A stretch of 64,000 nt of DNA from Zhengitettix transpicula (lineage: Eukaryota > Arthropoda > Insecta > Orthoptera > Tetrigidae): NCBI GenBank assembly GCA_037074705.1, contig CM073590.1, positions 178,265,246 through 178,329,245 of the forward strand, written 5' to 3'. Within the stretch, counting starts at the first letter, position 1. Each line of letters opens with the position of its first letter. The notes below the pieces were generated by a model. The model had not been told where the DNA came from. It saw only the letters and a list, made by a program, of their open reading frames with translations, and did not search any database. Both the position numbers and the translations under genes were made by a program. Shown piece by piece: positions 22,327 through 34,437 of this stretch.

Positions 22327-23624
22327 TATCCCTCCACACCATGCCGCAGTGTGCCAATTGGCAAAGCCAGTGGGCATACTGCGGCAAAGTGTGGACATTG
22401 CCTTTGACTCGTGCCAACTGGTATGTCAAACAGTATCGCTAATGTTGGGGTCTACTTCAAAGAAAGCCTCTAAGAAAAATAGGCCTCAAGCGACTTAAGT
22501 TGTGATTCAGACTGTCTTTGAGAAACGTAGTTTTTTTATGTTATAAGCATTTTTGTTACAAATAAAATAAATGATATTTCATTTATTTACTGAGGGAATT
22601 GATAAACGATAAAGTGACTTATCTAATTGATATATAGAAATTATTCTGTTTGATGGACTGTCGTTTGAAAGAATGGAAAGACAAGAATAGAAGAACAGAC
22701 TTTTATTGGAAATCTCTGTTAATTTTGAAATGAAAAAAGAAAGAATTGAAAGAAGTTTGTGTGATTTTCATTAGTTTAGTGTAGTATCAAGAAAAATATT
22801 GTGTACTAATAATAACATTTGCTTCTTAAATGTTCATACAAACACTGGTTTCTACCAATTTGTCATACTCATTTTTTAAAGTTGTTAATATAGAAAACAT
22901 TCGGCACTTAAAACTCTAAATTACACTTGGGTGTATGCAGCCATCTCATCAGTAGTTCGAACTCCCTTTATGTAAATTGTAGACAATATAAGGGATTAAT
23001 TTTTCTTCTGTGCTCTCATAAATACAATATATCGTTATTGACAACAAGATGTTTTTCTATTGACACAGCAATTGCTAGCTTTAAAGAAAAGTCTCTATGC
23101 CTTTAAACGCTTTTAAACGAACGTCAATCCGGTCTAAGGCGCTAAGTTACCTGTCGCAGGTCCTGAAAGAGATTGAGACTCTTCCACGTGGTTTCCTAAT
23201 TCCTTATCACCTTTTACAGGCCTGAATTTGAGTGTCCTTGCTGGCTATTTACTATAAACAAACATTTAAGACGGCATTATGCATTCTGTACGAACCTGAA
23301 CTTACCCAAATTCTCAACTGAACTTATTCAAATGAACTCAAATACCGAAGTACGCGTACTGGCAAAAGTTATGAATTCTGATGAAAATTTAACCTGATGT
23401 ATTTATTACCCAATTTCTATTTTTGAAATTCTAGCCTCATTTGACAATCCAAATCTGATTTTAATCGTCTAAGTTAAAAATTACCTTACACGGTCAATAT
23501 TACTGAAGATGGCAAATTGAAGAAACCCTCACACGAATCAATAATATTGGTCATATTATTTCGGTTACTATCTTGTTTTCTGCAAGGACGGACAATTTAT
23601 GTAATGATTTCTCGATGAATGATT
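22327..23624. other. Non-coding stretch
   Basis: At 22336-22440 a segment translates with spaced cysteines (KASGHTAAKCGHC in one frame), faintly like a retrotransposon gag zinc knuckle, but it is too short and shifted to call. At about 23128-23170 TCCGGTCTAAGGCGCT resembles the A-box region of a leucine tRNA without a B box. Confidence 0.25.
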
Positions 23625-23860
23625 GTGAATTATGATTGCGGCTATGGCGCTCAATAAGAGAAAGAAAAGTGTGGGTCATGAGATGGTTGGAAAAGAGTTC
23701 GAGTAGACATAGGGAAGTCGGAGAACTCACGTAAGTCCAGGATGATTTTAGACATTGGGATTGGATGAACAACTCTTTCAGAATTTAGTTGCATTGGTTT
23801 TACCACTAATATGGAATCAACACACAATGACAGGGGATGTTACGTAATAATACTGAAACA
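23625..23860 (+). pseudogene. PIF/Harbinger transposase N-terminal relic
   Basis: PIF/Harbinger elements encode a DDE transposase with a partner Myb-like protein. The plus strand gives RKVWVMRWLEKSSSRHREVG, resembling the family's R-x-W-W-V-h-P...G-x-F start. After a frameshift and small deletions comes a stretch equivalent to D-D-F-R-H-F-L-R-M-N-N-E-S-F (observed DDFRHWDWMNNSF, one or two bases missing), then LVALVLPLIW. Nothing of the DDE catalytic domain is seen downstream, and no terminal inverted repeat was identified. Confidence 0.5.
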
Positions 23861-24431
23861 ACTTCAACAATATTTACAGGATTTTCCACCAATTTTAGGG
23901 TTTTATTTCGCGTTTTGTTATGGCGTTCTTGCCGCTAAACCCGGCCTAAAGCCCAAAATTTGGAAAAAAATACTGACTTAAATATGGCCACGAAAGAAAT
24001 CGGTAACTGAATATTTACAGGGCTTCAATAAAAATCATTTTTTCGGTCAATGTTATTGTTTCAATAGAGCATTCAGGCGATCAATATAGTTAACAAAAAT
24101 AGATATTTTTGATGGTTGTTCCTCTTAACTTGATTCGACTGAGAGAATTGTCTCGCCACGTTACACCTTCAGCATAGAAGCTCACGGAAGACGTGAAACT
24201 GTTTCCTCATGGCGAATCATTTCTGTCGTGTTCGAGTGCACAAGTGCCCGTAGAAACGAGTGGCCGGCTTAAGGAATTCAGAGATAATGAGACAAGTTGC
24301 AACCTGCACTGACGGCGGAAGGGAAGCCAATCCGCAAGGAAGGGGGCGAAATAACAGTAAAGAACACGCGTAAAACCCAGTAAATTAACAGAAAATGTGA
24401 CAATATCCGAAGCAACGCCGAATATGTTAAA
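23861..24431. other. Non-coding stretch
   Basis: No recognised feature. The minus frame at 24207-24461 overlaps the Helitron boundary and is taken as chance. Confidence 0.3.
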
Positions 24432-25078
24432 TCTTCTATATAATAAAAAAAAAGGATGCATATTTGTATGTATGTATTGACGTTAATCTCTATACATATT
24501 TAAACGCGTGGACAGATTGCAACAAAAAATTGGTACACATATTCTTCAAACGACGAGAAACGGTTCTGTGGAGGTGAGAAAGCTGTAGCATAAAGGCGGA
24601 AAGAATTATGATTAAAAAATGTGTCATTTTGTCTTAAATTTATAATTTTATCCAGCAATACTCCATCGAATGAGAATAAGAAACAATACGAATTACTTTA
24701 CGATACTTGCGGAAAATGTAAGTTAATTTTCGTGCCATATTAGCGACCCGAATATGGCGACCATTTGTTTGCATTGTGAATGTAATTAACAATATTATCA
24801 ATCATATTTCGTAATGTCTGAAGACTGAGGGACAAATATATCCTGCAATAATCAAGGAGATTATTTAGGAAGAAATTCAGGGGTATGTTTGTTGAGATTA
24901 ATGTAATACAATTCATGGTATTTTACAGATATTAAATTAATGCATTATCGGTCGAAAGAATGTACGGAACTTTTGAGATTTAGGTTAAATCACTTCTTGA
25001 CTAAAGATTAATATAGAATTAAATACTTTTTCGGGTTTATATAAATAAGTACATGGACAACGCCGGGCACCCAGCTAA
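24432..25078 (+). mobile_element. Non-autonomous Helitron
   Basis: The left end begins TCTTCTATATAATAAAAAAA after an A, then GCATATTTGTATGTATGTA. The right end has a degenerate hairpin-like GGACAACGCCGGGCACC followed by CAGCTAA and then T. TC at the 5' end, CTRR at the 3' end, a GC hairpin about 10 bp before the end, and insertion between A and T are Helitron hallmarks. At about 0.65 kb it has no Rep/helicase coding, so it depends on other copies. Confidence 0.65.
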
Positions 25079-25249
25079 TTTAACAATATTTACACTCTTC
25101 ACCGAAGTCCTCGGGTCGAAATAAGAGTTGAATTGTTGAAGAGAAGAGAAGAAAACTGTTGAAGAGAAGACGCAAACCCATTTTTTAACAAATTTGACTG
25201 CACATCTCTGACTTCATATGTCACAAAACCTGTTACAGTCCAATATTAT

Positions 25250-25910
25250 ACTGTGGTGGTCAGTCCACAGACTGGTTTGATGCAGCTCTTCATGCAAATG
25301 TAACCTGTGTTAATCTATTCATCTCTACACAAGTTAAGCAGTCAACATCCAACCATATTCTAGCCTGGGTTATTCTGTCCTGGTCCTCCCCTACACTCTT
25401 CCCTCAAATAATTTTACAAGCCCTTCGTGCATCAAAATTTGACACAATAGCCTATCTGTTCCTTCAGTCATCATGTTCTCTCCATACCAATTCGATTCAA
25501 AACTTCCTGATTTGTGACTCGATCTACCTATCTGACTTTCACCATTCACCTGTAGCAACACTTTTCAAATGTTTAGGTTCTTTTCTATCCTGCACTTCCG
25601 GTTGCTCCAAGTTTCGCTGCCATACAACGCCACGTTCCAGGCAAACACTTTTACAAATGACTTCCTAGTGTCCAAATTAATATTAGTTGTAAGCAAATGT
25701 CTCTTTTTTTGTGAAGGCTTTCCTTATTTGACCGAACAGACTTTTTATATTCACTTTGCTTCCACCACCAATGGTTATTCTACTTACCGAAATATCAAAA
25801 TTCATCTACTTCCGTCAAAGTATAATTTTCTAATCTGCTACACGTTGCATCACCACTTTTTTTTACTACAATCCATTTCTATATATTGTTTTCTATTAAT
25901 GCTCATATGA
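25250..25910 (-). pseudogene. LINE ORF2 carboxyl-terminal relic
   Basis: On the minus strand a non-LTR retrotransposon ORF2 tail is evident. The strongest piece, at about 25685-25600, reads LDTRKSFVKVFAWNVALYGS followed by ETW, the conserved post-reverse-transcriptase block of many insect LINEs. Downstream (towards 25250) are GRSSHKSGS, WYGENMMTEGTDR and LMHEGLVK, with stops. The plus-strand 113-codon frame at 25569-25910 is the shadow of this relic. The 3' end, near CAGACTGGTTTGATGCAGCT, is a segment common in insect repeats. Confidence 0.8.
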
Positions 25911-26821
25911 TACTTGGTTTTCAATATCTTCCAAATCTGATTATCTGACTAATTAGATATATCCTGGATTTCTAACGGTGCCAGGTTTCATTTAATTTTC
26001 AACGAATACAATTATTATCAGTTTTAATATGTATAAATATAATAGATTATCATAGGGATATGTGATTCGAATGTCATGTCGCTGATCTAAATGAGGCGAA
26101 TTCCGCCGTACGGAGAATTTCGAGGATAAAAATCAATTTTCAAACAAGTCATTATGTGTTAACAATTTAATAAGAAAAACTGGAAATAGATCAAATATTA
26201 TAAAATGCGGTGTATTACAATTATTATTAAGTAATCTTACACGTTATATAAAAATTACTATGGAAAAGTGGCATCCACAATCGCATTAATTTTTCTTTAT
26301 TTGCGCAATTTTTTTAAAAAATATAGAGTTCATTCACAAAACGAAGTTGTCAAGAGCTACAAAGTAGAAAACAGTTGAGAATCCGTAATTTATTTTATTT
26401 TAAAGATAAAAAATTCACGATCAAAATGGCATAAGTTTACGTAACAAACTTAAAATCGGAATTTATGAATTATGATAGTTTTTGCTGAAGTAGTAATTTG
26501 AAGCATGAGACTCGCGTTGTCGTCCTTTTATTCACGGAACCGAGTAGAATAGTGAACTCTGCCTGGTCCGTGTCGTCAACCTTGTCATAGCGTAATTGAC
26601 ACTCTGCAAATATTTTCCCCTCTCGGGAGATCTCTGATCGCGATAACGCAGTGCACTGTTCTGTTACAGGTAAATAGATTGTACAAACTGCAAACGACGT
26701 TTGGAATCAATAGAAACAAACTGCAACGAAGACTACGGACGAAGCGGGGATCCTATAGAAACAAGTACGAAAGTATAAAAATAGTTTAAAATTAACAACT
26801 AAATAATGAAGACAGAATTAT
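25911..26821. other. AT-rich non-coding stretch
   Basis: No supported feature. A slightly GC-richer patch at 26510-26760 contains no recognisable coding. Confidence 0.35.
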
Positions 26822-26990
26822 GTTATAAACAAATACCGCATAACGTTTACGCAAACCTTGTTGCTTTCATCAAGTGTAAAATAGTAACAGCTTTCGGAAC
26901 GGCACGCGGCACAGTTGTGCTTTTACTATTTACAACGCCTGATGAAAGCAACAATATTTGCAGAAACGTTATGTGGTACCTATTTTATCA
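26822..26990. repeat. Palindromic unit with two opposed hammerhead-like motifs
   Basis: The left arm (26835-26900) and right arm (26905-26980) are inverted relatives: on the same reading each has CTTTTACTATTTACA or a close variant, TTGATGA or CTGATGA, AAGCAACA, TTTGC and AAACGTTATG. The 169-codon frame at 26806-27315 runs across this palindrome and is therefore not considered a gene. Confidence 0.65.
26933..26980 (+). ncRNA. Hammerhead ribozyme-like motif with exact conserved cores
   Basis: CTGATGA (26939-26945) and GAAAC (26963-26967) match both invariant hammerhead cores exactly. Stem II is GCAA (26948-26951) with TTGC (26958-26961). ACGTTATG follows; near stem I C-G and A-T pairs are possible after one mismatch next to the cleavage position. 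The partner on the minus strand (26844-26873) has TTGATGA and TAAAC. Confidence 0.6.
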
Positions 26991-28794
26991 GCTAACGTCT
27001 GTTTGGTGCCTACTTAATTATATAGCTGTTAATCTGTCGTACTTGCAAGACCTGTTATCACATTACAATAATTATTCTATTAACTTAACAGCAAACCGAA
27101 TTATTATTTTTTACATACGTGGGTTTCTCAATTTAGACAAATATCATTTTTTGATTCGATTCATAAAATGTAATCCGATACATCACATTCTGACGTCAGT
27201 TTCAACCAGAGCTCAGCTGTTTGTTCTCTTGTGTAAGATAAGCGGAGACAAACAGTGTGGCGTCAAACAAACCAAAGCGAAAGAATTTCACAAACCAACA
27301 GTGTATCCGAGTTAGAACTTCAGTTGCCATTCACTTGTATACGAGACATTTAGCACGAAAGTCAGTTTGTTTTGTAAATGTATATTCAAAATGCAATTCG
27401 TGTTTCGGTTCATAACTCGGTTAGCGCAACATTTATGAACCGTCCACATGGGTTAGTTTTCGGTTAGCTTGTAACATACTCGACCTCACACAGATATGGC
27501 GCTAATAGGCACAAACGCCCATTTCTATATCAAGTACATCTGTTGGTGGCATACTATAAACTTTAAGCAGTGTTCCCCCCAAATGCTTGTCAAGAAGTAA
27601 ACGAGTATGGGTTTAAGTTATTTTATATCTTGTTGCATACGGTTAAACACTAAAAACTATAAAACAGGAGCAATAATAAACATTGAACGAATCTTCACCG
27701 TCGTTTTTAACAGTAAAGAAATGGGGGGCTGATTTGAAACGCGGTAGAATCTCCATTTTGGATGATTAACGTTCATGACTCTCAGAAAATGGTACGGTAG
27801 AGAGAAAAAAACTGTGGATATCCACACTAGTGTTTCGATTAAAAATACGAGAGATTTCAGAGATTGCAAAGATATCGGTTCGTCCCGTCTACAAAACTTT
27901 ATACGAAACTTTCAAGAACAATAAGCTGTCAGCACGATGGCTGCCACGTTTCTTAACATTAACTATAATCGAGCACAAATGATCATTTCTCAGCACTCAT
28001 GGGATCTTTTCAAACGGATCAAATCTGGGCACTGAATAAGTACTGAAAAAATATTTACCTACAACACGAATTTGAAAATCACAATTCTGGCCATCCGTTG
28101 CAGTTTGTTAGATGCATTGTAGAATTTTCCAAAATTATACCTTCTATGCAATGTTTCCTCTCTTTTTTTTCAGTTGAGGGATTGAAGAATGAATTTCTGA
28201 AATAGGTTGTAATAGAGGGATGTTTCACGGCGAAGATAAACTTGGAAAAAAGATGCCGAAGAAGCTGGAAATATTCAGAAAAATTTAAAAATAGTAACCT
28301 GTACCGAAATTAATTGATAGGTGACATTTCTGATAACGTAGCGGTCTGTTGTAAAGAAATTATTCTTTCTAATACATTACAGAAATAAAACAAAAAAAAA
28401 CTTGAATAGGCAGCTCCCTGCATATCGACTAGAAAGCGTAAAGAAAAGCAATCCTAACGTTGCAGAATTTTATCAGTTCAGTTTCAAAGAAGTTTAACGA
28501 ATTAACTTCACATGATGTTCTTTGAACAGTTACACTTAACCACTAAAACGAGGCAACTAGGTTACGTCTGCACCAACAATCTGAATCAATGTCGAAGTTA
28601 CAAGAAATACGCGCAGTAATGTATTTTCATAACTCTCACACACACGTATATATAATTAGATAAATAAATAGTCAATGAACAGACCAAATAATTATTCGTA
28701 ATTATTTGGAAATCTAAAATGGTGTTTTTTTTCTTTTTTAGTGTTATTTGACTATTAATTACTATATTTGTAACAGTTTAGTTTTATATTTTAA
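26991..28794. other. Non-coding stretch
   Basis: No recognised repeat or gene. Confidence 0.35.
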
Positions 28795-28795
28795 T

Positions 28796-28843
<48 letters not shown>
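28795..28843. repeat. (TA)n microsatellite
   Basis: About 24 TA dinucleotides lie directly left of solo LTR copy 1. Confidence 0.95.
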
Positions 28844-28846
<3 letters not shown>

Positions 28847-29912
28847 AATAACCAGCTAAAAAGGACAGGAATTCTGTTCTTATTTTTGTCAGATTTGTTT
28901 ACCAACTCAGACTGGGGATCCTTGAGTGGTTGGCACATATAAAAGATAATGATAAAATGATGGATAAGTAGCTCTTAGAGAGGGGGAGGTCTAATAATTG
29001 GGGCATTTTGCGGCTCTTAGGGCTGAATGGGTGTGACCGACATCTGGACGACGGAATCCTAATGGTATAAATGACAGAAGGTTGTTGGACGATGCAATTA
29101 GATTAAACGGAAATAATTTAATTTAATTGATTGAGTGGCTCTCGGAGCGGGAGAAAGTTAACAGCTGGTGTTTGTGTGGCGAACGTGGAAATGCAAAAAA
29201 CTGTGAAAAACAAGGGAATATTCTGGAGCCCGGATATAAATAAGAGGGCAGTTGGACAGTCAAAGAGGATTTTCATTTCGTGTTGGAGAGGAGACGGACG
29301 TGTCAGCGGGGAGAGATCGTTGGTGCAGATCCGCAGGGCGGACGCAGGGTTTGAGGTAAAGTGACCGAAACAATGTTATAATCAGTTGGACATCAGTCAT
29401 CAAACAGTCGGTGGGAGTTTCATCGTGGAGGTCTGTCTGCCAGCAGAGTTGTTTGAATTCGTCGTGAGGGTAACGTCATCAAGAAGAGGTGACTGTGAAA
29501 GCAGAGTGGTGAGCGCAGCCTGGTGCCTTTTAAGCCTGTATGAAGAGTGTGTGTGGACCAGAGAGCTTGTAAGTTTATTTTTCTGAATTCATAAGTGTAA
29601 ATTGTTAAAAAAGGGGTAAAAAGTCAGATTTCGTTTCATTTGTTTCAATCGTTTCAATCATTTCATTTCGTTTCATTTCATTTTTCATTTATTGTAACTG
29701 TATTTGTTTAATTATAAAATTTTTGTTCCGTTTCCTTATCAACCCAGTAAAGACCCTGAGGGTACGGAGTCCGATTCTTTAAAATGTATTCTAGGTAAAT
29801 AAAATTGTTTTGATTTATAAAATTTCATCAGATTTGTGTAATTGTAAATTGTGGCTTAATAAATGATAATTGTTTGTTTAAATTGGTAGTTTTAGTTTTA
29901 TTTTATTTAGCC

Positions 29913-29918
<6 letters not shown>
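28844..29918 (+). repeat. Solo LTR-like element (copy 1)
   Basis: A 1,075-bp unit starts TGTAATAACCAGCTAAA and ends TTTAGCCATTATA (the other copy ends TTTAGCCATTACA). It is nearly identical along its length to 47062-48164 apart from small indels. LTR-like signals in order are TATA box GGATATAAATAAGAGGGC (about 29229), a possible splice donor CTTGTAAGT (about 29567), CCCAGTAAAGACCCTGAGGG (about 29745), and AATAAA at about 29798 and 29858. It is flanked by (TA)n on both sides. No protein-coding internal region adjoins it. Frames within it are shadows. Confidence 0.7.

Positions 29919-29976
<58 letters not shown>
29919..29976. repeat. (AT)n microsatellite
   Basis: About 28 AT dinucleotides lie directly right of solo LTR copy 1. 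Confidence 0.95.
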
Positions 29977-29979
<3 letters not shown>

Positions 29980-31539
29980 AGACATATTCAATATAGAAAG
30001 TGTTTTACAACGCAAAAACTATTGTTTAAGTTTTAAATTGTTTATATTTATCTCTCGGAAAATATAGACATGGACGTTTACCCTGAATGAACAAGTAAAT
30101 TCTGTCATCAATATTAATTCCACAAACGCATGACATTAAGTATAGTATACATTATTTTAAAATTAATACATTGTAAAATTAATTTTAATTCACGCTGGGC
30201 ATAAACCAAAATTACTGAACTATATTGACAATAGGATGCCTGGAAAATTAGGTAACATAACTGTTCGACATTAATTTCATTATTTATTCAGCTTTTTAAA
30301 AAACTAATAATTAATTATTGTAAGCTTTCCCGGTGTAAATTGTAAATAAATTCTTTCGCGGTTAAGCACCAGGTTCAGATTTCTCAATGTTGACGATTCT
30401 GTGGTCATTCTCTACCGCTTAATAAAATGAAAATTTTTATCCAGGTGCGAAATGTATTTATATGTTTCCAATTGAAAATGGCAGAAACTAATAATTAATA
30501 CGAGTGTTTTATAATGAAAACAAGATAAGGTCAATTTGGAATTTTTAAACAATTAATTATAGTTTTTATATATGGATACTGATTCGTTACATTGATTATT
30601 ACATTTACCGGAGGCTAGCACAATCCGTTGAGAAAACCTGAAAAAATTTTCTAGGGACATTTCTATAGCTTAATTATGGTAAATTAAGTGAGAAATTAAT
30701 ATTTTTTTAATGCAATTTTGTATTGTCAGTGTTAAAAATTTGAAGGAAAACGATTAACCGAAACTTGGTTAAAATACGTTTAGACGATCGAACCAGACAA
30801 CTATGAGCGTTGTAATAGAGAAAATAAATTGGTTGGCAATTATTCCTTAACCGTATCACAACTTCGGTTTAAGAGTTTGAGGTCAAATTTATTGTGAGGT
30901 CGCAAATTTTCATGCTTTTGGTGTTGAAAACAGCCCGTTGTCTTCTCGCGAAACTTCTTTCTGGAACTTACGTCACATTTTCTAAAGAGGGGAACACTGG
31001 AGGCTTTTTCCTCCAGGCATGCCCAGATTTTTAAGAGTAGATTTAGCCTAGTTTTCCTTGTACCGTCGCATGTCTTGAATAATGCCAACTTTCTGAAACT
31101 TTTCCTCCCTCGTTGTTCAGCTTGCTTTGAAAATTACGCCTTCCACTCTCACAATGGTGTACAATCGAGCTAAATTAAAATAATTCGTTTCACCTTGACA
31201 TTTGTAAAAGTGTAAATGAGCACGACGGTATCGATAAAATGTTATTAAAATACGAGTCCATTCTTACGTTTATTATTTTGTTTATAATAATATTTTACAA
31301 GAACAGGGTCTGATTCAAATACTCCATTCTCAAACTCGGGACTACGCCGAGAAAAGTACCGTTTAATCCTTTTATGACCAGAGTCAGTCAGTCAGATAAA
31401 TTCATTACATTTTGACCTCGTCTTGGGTAGAGTTTAACTGTATTATAAGGAAATTACCGGGTTCGGTTGCTGTGAAAACAACGTGTATATTTACACAAAT
31501 TAATTCTTTCTCATAGCCGGTATCAGAATTAAAGCTAGG
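29977..31539. other. AT-rich non-coding stretch
   Basis: No recognised feature. An 82-codon minus frame (30840-31088) lies in a more balanced patch (30850-31140), but I recognise no domain. Confidence 0.3.
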
Positions 31540-32440
31540 AGAGGAATAGCGACCTAACAAACATGTTTGCTGATGATACAACTATATATCACTCAGGAGA
31601 CAATCTAAATCATGTGCAAACAAAAATAAATAATTACCTCAAAAACTCGTCAAAATGCAAATAAAATTAAATTAAAAAAACCAACACTTTAAAATTATTG
31701 GAAATGGCAACATCAAAAATAATTGGTAAGCTAATAATTTGACAATTGAAATTTACAGTATTATATTTGAAATTGTAGAGCAAATAAAATTTATTTGGGT
31801 ATAGCGAAAGATGATCACCTGAATTTCCTTTTTCATATTTACAGTAGAATTGTACAAAGTAAACAAAGACAAGATAAAGTAAAGAAAAAGAAACAACAAA
31901 CAACTTACCAAATTAATCTAATAAACTAGCACAACTAAACGATTAACAAGGTTTTAAATTACTCAGTTTTGAAAAAGTGGGTCCGAGGCACAGAATTCAC
32001 TTAACGCTAACAAGATTGTAGCAAGATTGAATGAGATGCTGTAGCTTTCATACTACAAATCTAATCATTTCTAAATACCTCCTCTGTAGGAAAATACCCG
32101 AAGAAGATACAAAAAGGTATCGAAACGTCGTCACAATACAAATTAAAAAGTAAAAAGTGTCTGTATAAGGTCATAATTTATTTTTATTCAAGATACGTTA
32201 AATTAAAACTTTATTAAAAAACATAGTTGTCCTGTTTAGAGAAAGTAAACATCCAAGTATTTGGGACAGAGAAACAATTTATAATCTGCTGGGAAACGGT
32301 AATTTAAATGTCGAAATTGGTGGACAAAAAAAATTACAAAAATTAGAATAGAGGAATAAGAATAATCATTGGCTGTACTTATTATACAAGTAGAAATGTT
32401 ATGCTAAATACACTGAAAAATCTGTGATGCGAAAAGTATA
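31540..32440 (+). pseudogene. LINE reverse transcriptase relic, interrupted
   Basis: Two pieces of a Jockey/CR1-type reverse transcriptase lie in order. The first reads NMFADDTTIYHSGDN (31560-31605), containing the catalytic F-A-D-D, then VQTKINNYLKNSSK. The second, about 700 bp later, reads RGIRIIIGCTYYTSRNVMLN (about 32351-32410), the usual L-Q-N-R-x-x-R-I-I-x-G block. The region between does not code for the expected middle and includes a hammerhead-like motif at 32090-32140, so a separate element probably interrupts the LINE. Confidence 0.7.
32090..32142 (+). ncRNA. Hammerhead ribozyme-like motif
   Basis: CCGAAGA (32098-32104, one change from CTGAAGA), a perfect five-base-pair stem II GATAC/GTATC (32106-32110 with 32117-32121), and core GAAAC (32122-32126) followed by GTCGTCAC. 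AC before the core pairs with GT after ACGTC. It sits in the gap of a LINE relic. Confidence 0.55.
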
Positions 32441-32444
32441 GTGT

Positions 32445-34437
32445 TCATTCCCAAAATAAAACCAGGTTTCATGCCACAATACTTTTCAAATTTTTTCAAA
32501 CCTTTTAAAGAAAACCACAATAACTTAACATGCAATACTGATGAGTTGGTATTGCCAAAAGATTTAAAACTGGGCAATAAAAGAATAAAAAATAAATAAA
32601 AATAGTAAGAGTATTGTATTTGATATACACTTATTATTGCGGTGACCGATTATTTGTTTATTATATTTTTATATTAATTGTATATATTTTTACAATTACA
32701 GAACGTTACGAAGAATGTAAAAAATGAAACGATGATACAATTATATCAAAGCTAATAAATTTATTAATAATTTACACCAGGAAAGCTTACATTCATTAAT
32801 TATTCGGCCGCAACGTTTGTGCAAATCATATTGTTGAAATTCATATTCACCAATTCTCATGTAATTAATTATTACGAATTTATCTTTTAATTAAAATTTT
32901 ACATCTTAATGTCCCAAAATTTAGCGACGAAACATAGTGTTTTAAATTACTCATTATGAATCTATAACTAATTGGCTGATGCTATTTCGTCTACTGATTC
33001 AATTACCGCTGCTAATTTTTGCTAAATAATTTTATTTTTATTAAAGCACTACTGGACTATAAATGAGATTTTTTTGACAACATTATATATATTTTTATTT
33101 TTTCCGTGTTGCTATTTAGATTTTACAAATTTGAGTTTCAGTGGTCAAATAAAACATTTTAATTTTAAGATACAAATTTCAAATGAACAAAAAAAATGGC
33201 TATACCATTATTGCTCTCATATTCTCAATTAAATTATGTCAAATGCCTTTTGAAAATCTTCGTTGAGTTCAGCCTCATTACATTATATACGTAATTTACA
33301 TAAAATTGTAAACAGTGTGTAAATTATCTTTTCTCGCTTGCTCACACATGAAACTAATGCACCAATCGGCTCGGTTTGAAACAAGTTGAATGTTATTTTG
33401 GTGTTGAGTCGAAGATTACGCAGATGCGAATTTACGGCCGTGGCACTCCATCGCGTGTTGGCAGGGAAGTGCGAGCCTCTTTCAGAAGAACGCCGCCATT
33501 TCGCATGCGGCAGACAGGCGTGCAAACTTTCCAGTGCTAAATACCTGGAAGAGAGGGCATGGCCTTCGCGTGCCTGGCACACCGTAGCACCACTTCCATA
33601 CCAATTGCGAACTGCCTCCTTGTTTGCGCATGTTCTTGATAAGCCTCCGTATCGGGGCATATTTGCGAAATAGCTAAAAACGGAAGTGACAATGTCAACA
33701 CGCATTTAAACCCATCTTGCTGTAAAACTATTCTCAGCCCGCTCTAAGCGCGGGATTGTCACACTCAATGACTTCATTTTACCCTACATGATAAAAGAAC
33801 TTTACCCGTCATAGTTGTCAGAAATAAGATGTATAAAGAATCTGAAATTTTCACGTCCAAAACTATTCAGTTCTCAAAACATTTATTTCTTAAAAAAACA
33901 ATTTCGTTTATGTAAACATTTTAGAAGAAATATGCAAATATTTTTCAACATTAATGAGCGAAATGTTTCACATGAGATCCAATGTTTCGACCATTAATGT
34001 AGAAAATTATTATTAATTTTTAAAATGATTATTATTAAAATTATTATTAATTTTTTTAAAAATATTATTCCTTGTTATTGTAATCCTTTTATTGCATTAT
34101 ATGTTTTCCGTTGTTATTTTAAATTCAACAATACTCTCAACAACTGTGTAAATATAACAAGTCGTTTCGGCCACAAAACTTGTTGTTTTCATCTAATTTA
34201 TAGTAGATGATATTATTTAATTTTTTACAGAATTGTATTATAAATTATCGTGTCCGTTAAATTTTGTTTCCGTGGAATTTTTATATTACGAGTTTACAAA
34301 TTATTTGAAATTAACAATTGAGGTCACAAAAATTTAGCGATGGAACGTCGTGTGTGTTTAATAACAATGTTTAAAAATTTTCCACAGTAAACATCTGATT
34401 AATTGGCTAATGATTTTTCCATAAACAACGAAATAAT
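32445..34437. other. AT-rich stretch with two decayed hammerhead-like segments
   Basis: At 32900-32945 (TTTAGCGACGAAACATAG) and 34312-34350 (TTTAGCGATGGAACGTCG) two segments resemble the motif at 7911 but have lost CTGANGA. Both are followed 40-70 bp later by an ATTGGCTRATG segment, so they are copies of one repeat. A GC-richer block at 33370-33690 has overlapping frames on both strands without recognisable domains. Confidence 0.4.

Noticed and set aside
22336..22440. Retrotransposon gag zinc-knuckle fragment
   Set aside because: Cysteine and histidine spacing is only approximate and the frame is short.
26806..27315. Longest open frame (169 codons, plus strand)
   Set aside because: Its first third crosses a palindrome with two hammerhead-like motifs, and the rest has no recognisable domain or codon bias; a chance frame is more likely.
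34161..34195. Additional hammerhead on the minus strand
   Set aside because: GAAACG and an ACAA/TTGT stem are present, but the first core reads TAGATGA and no stem I pairing was found.
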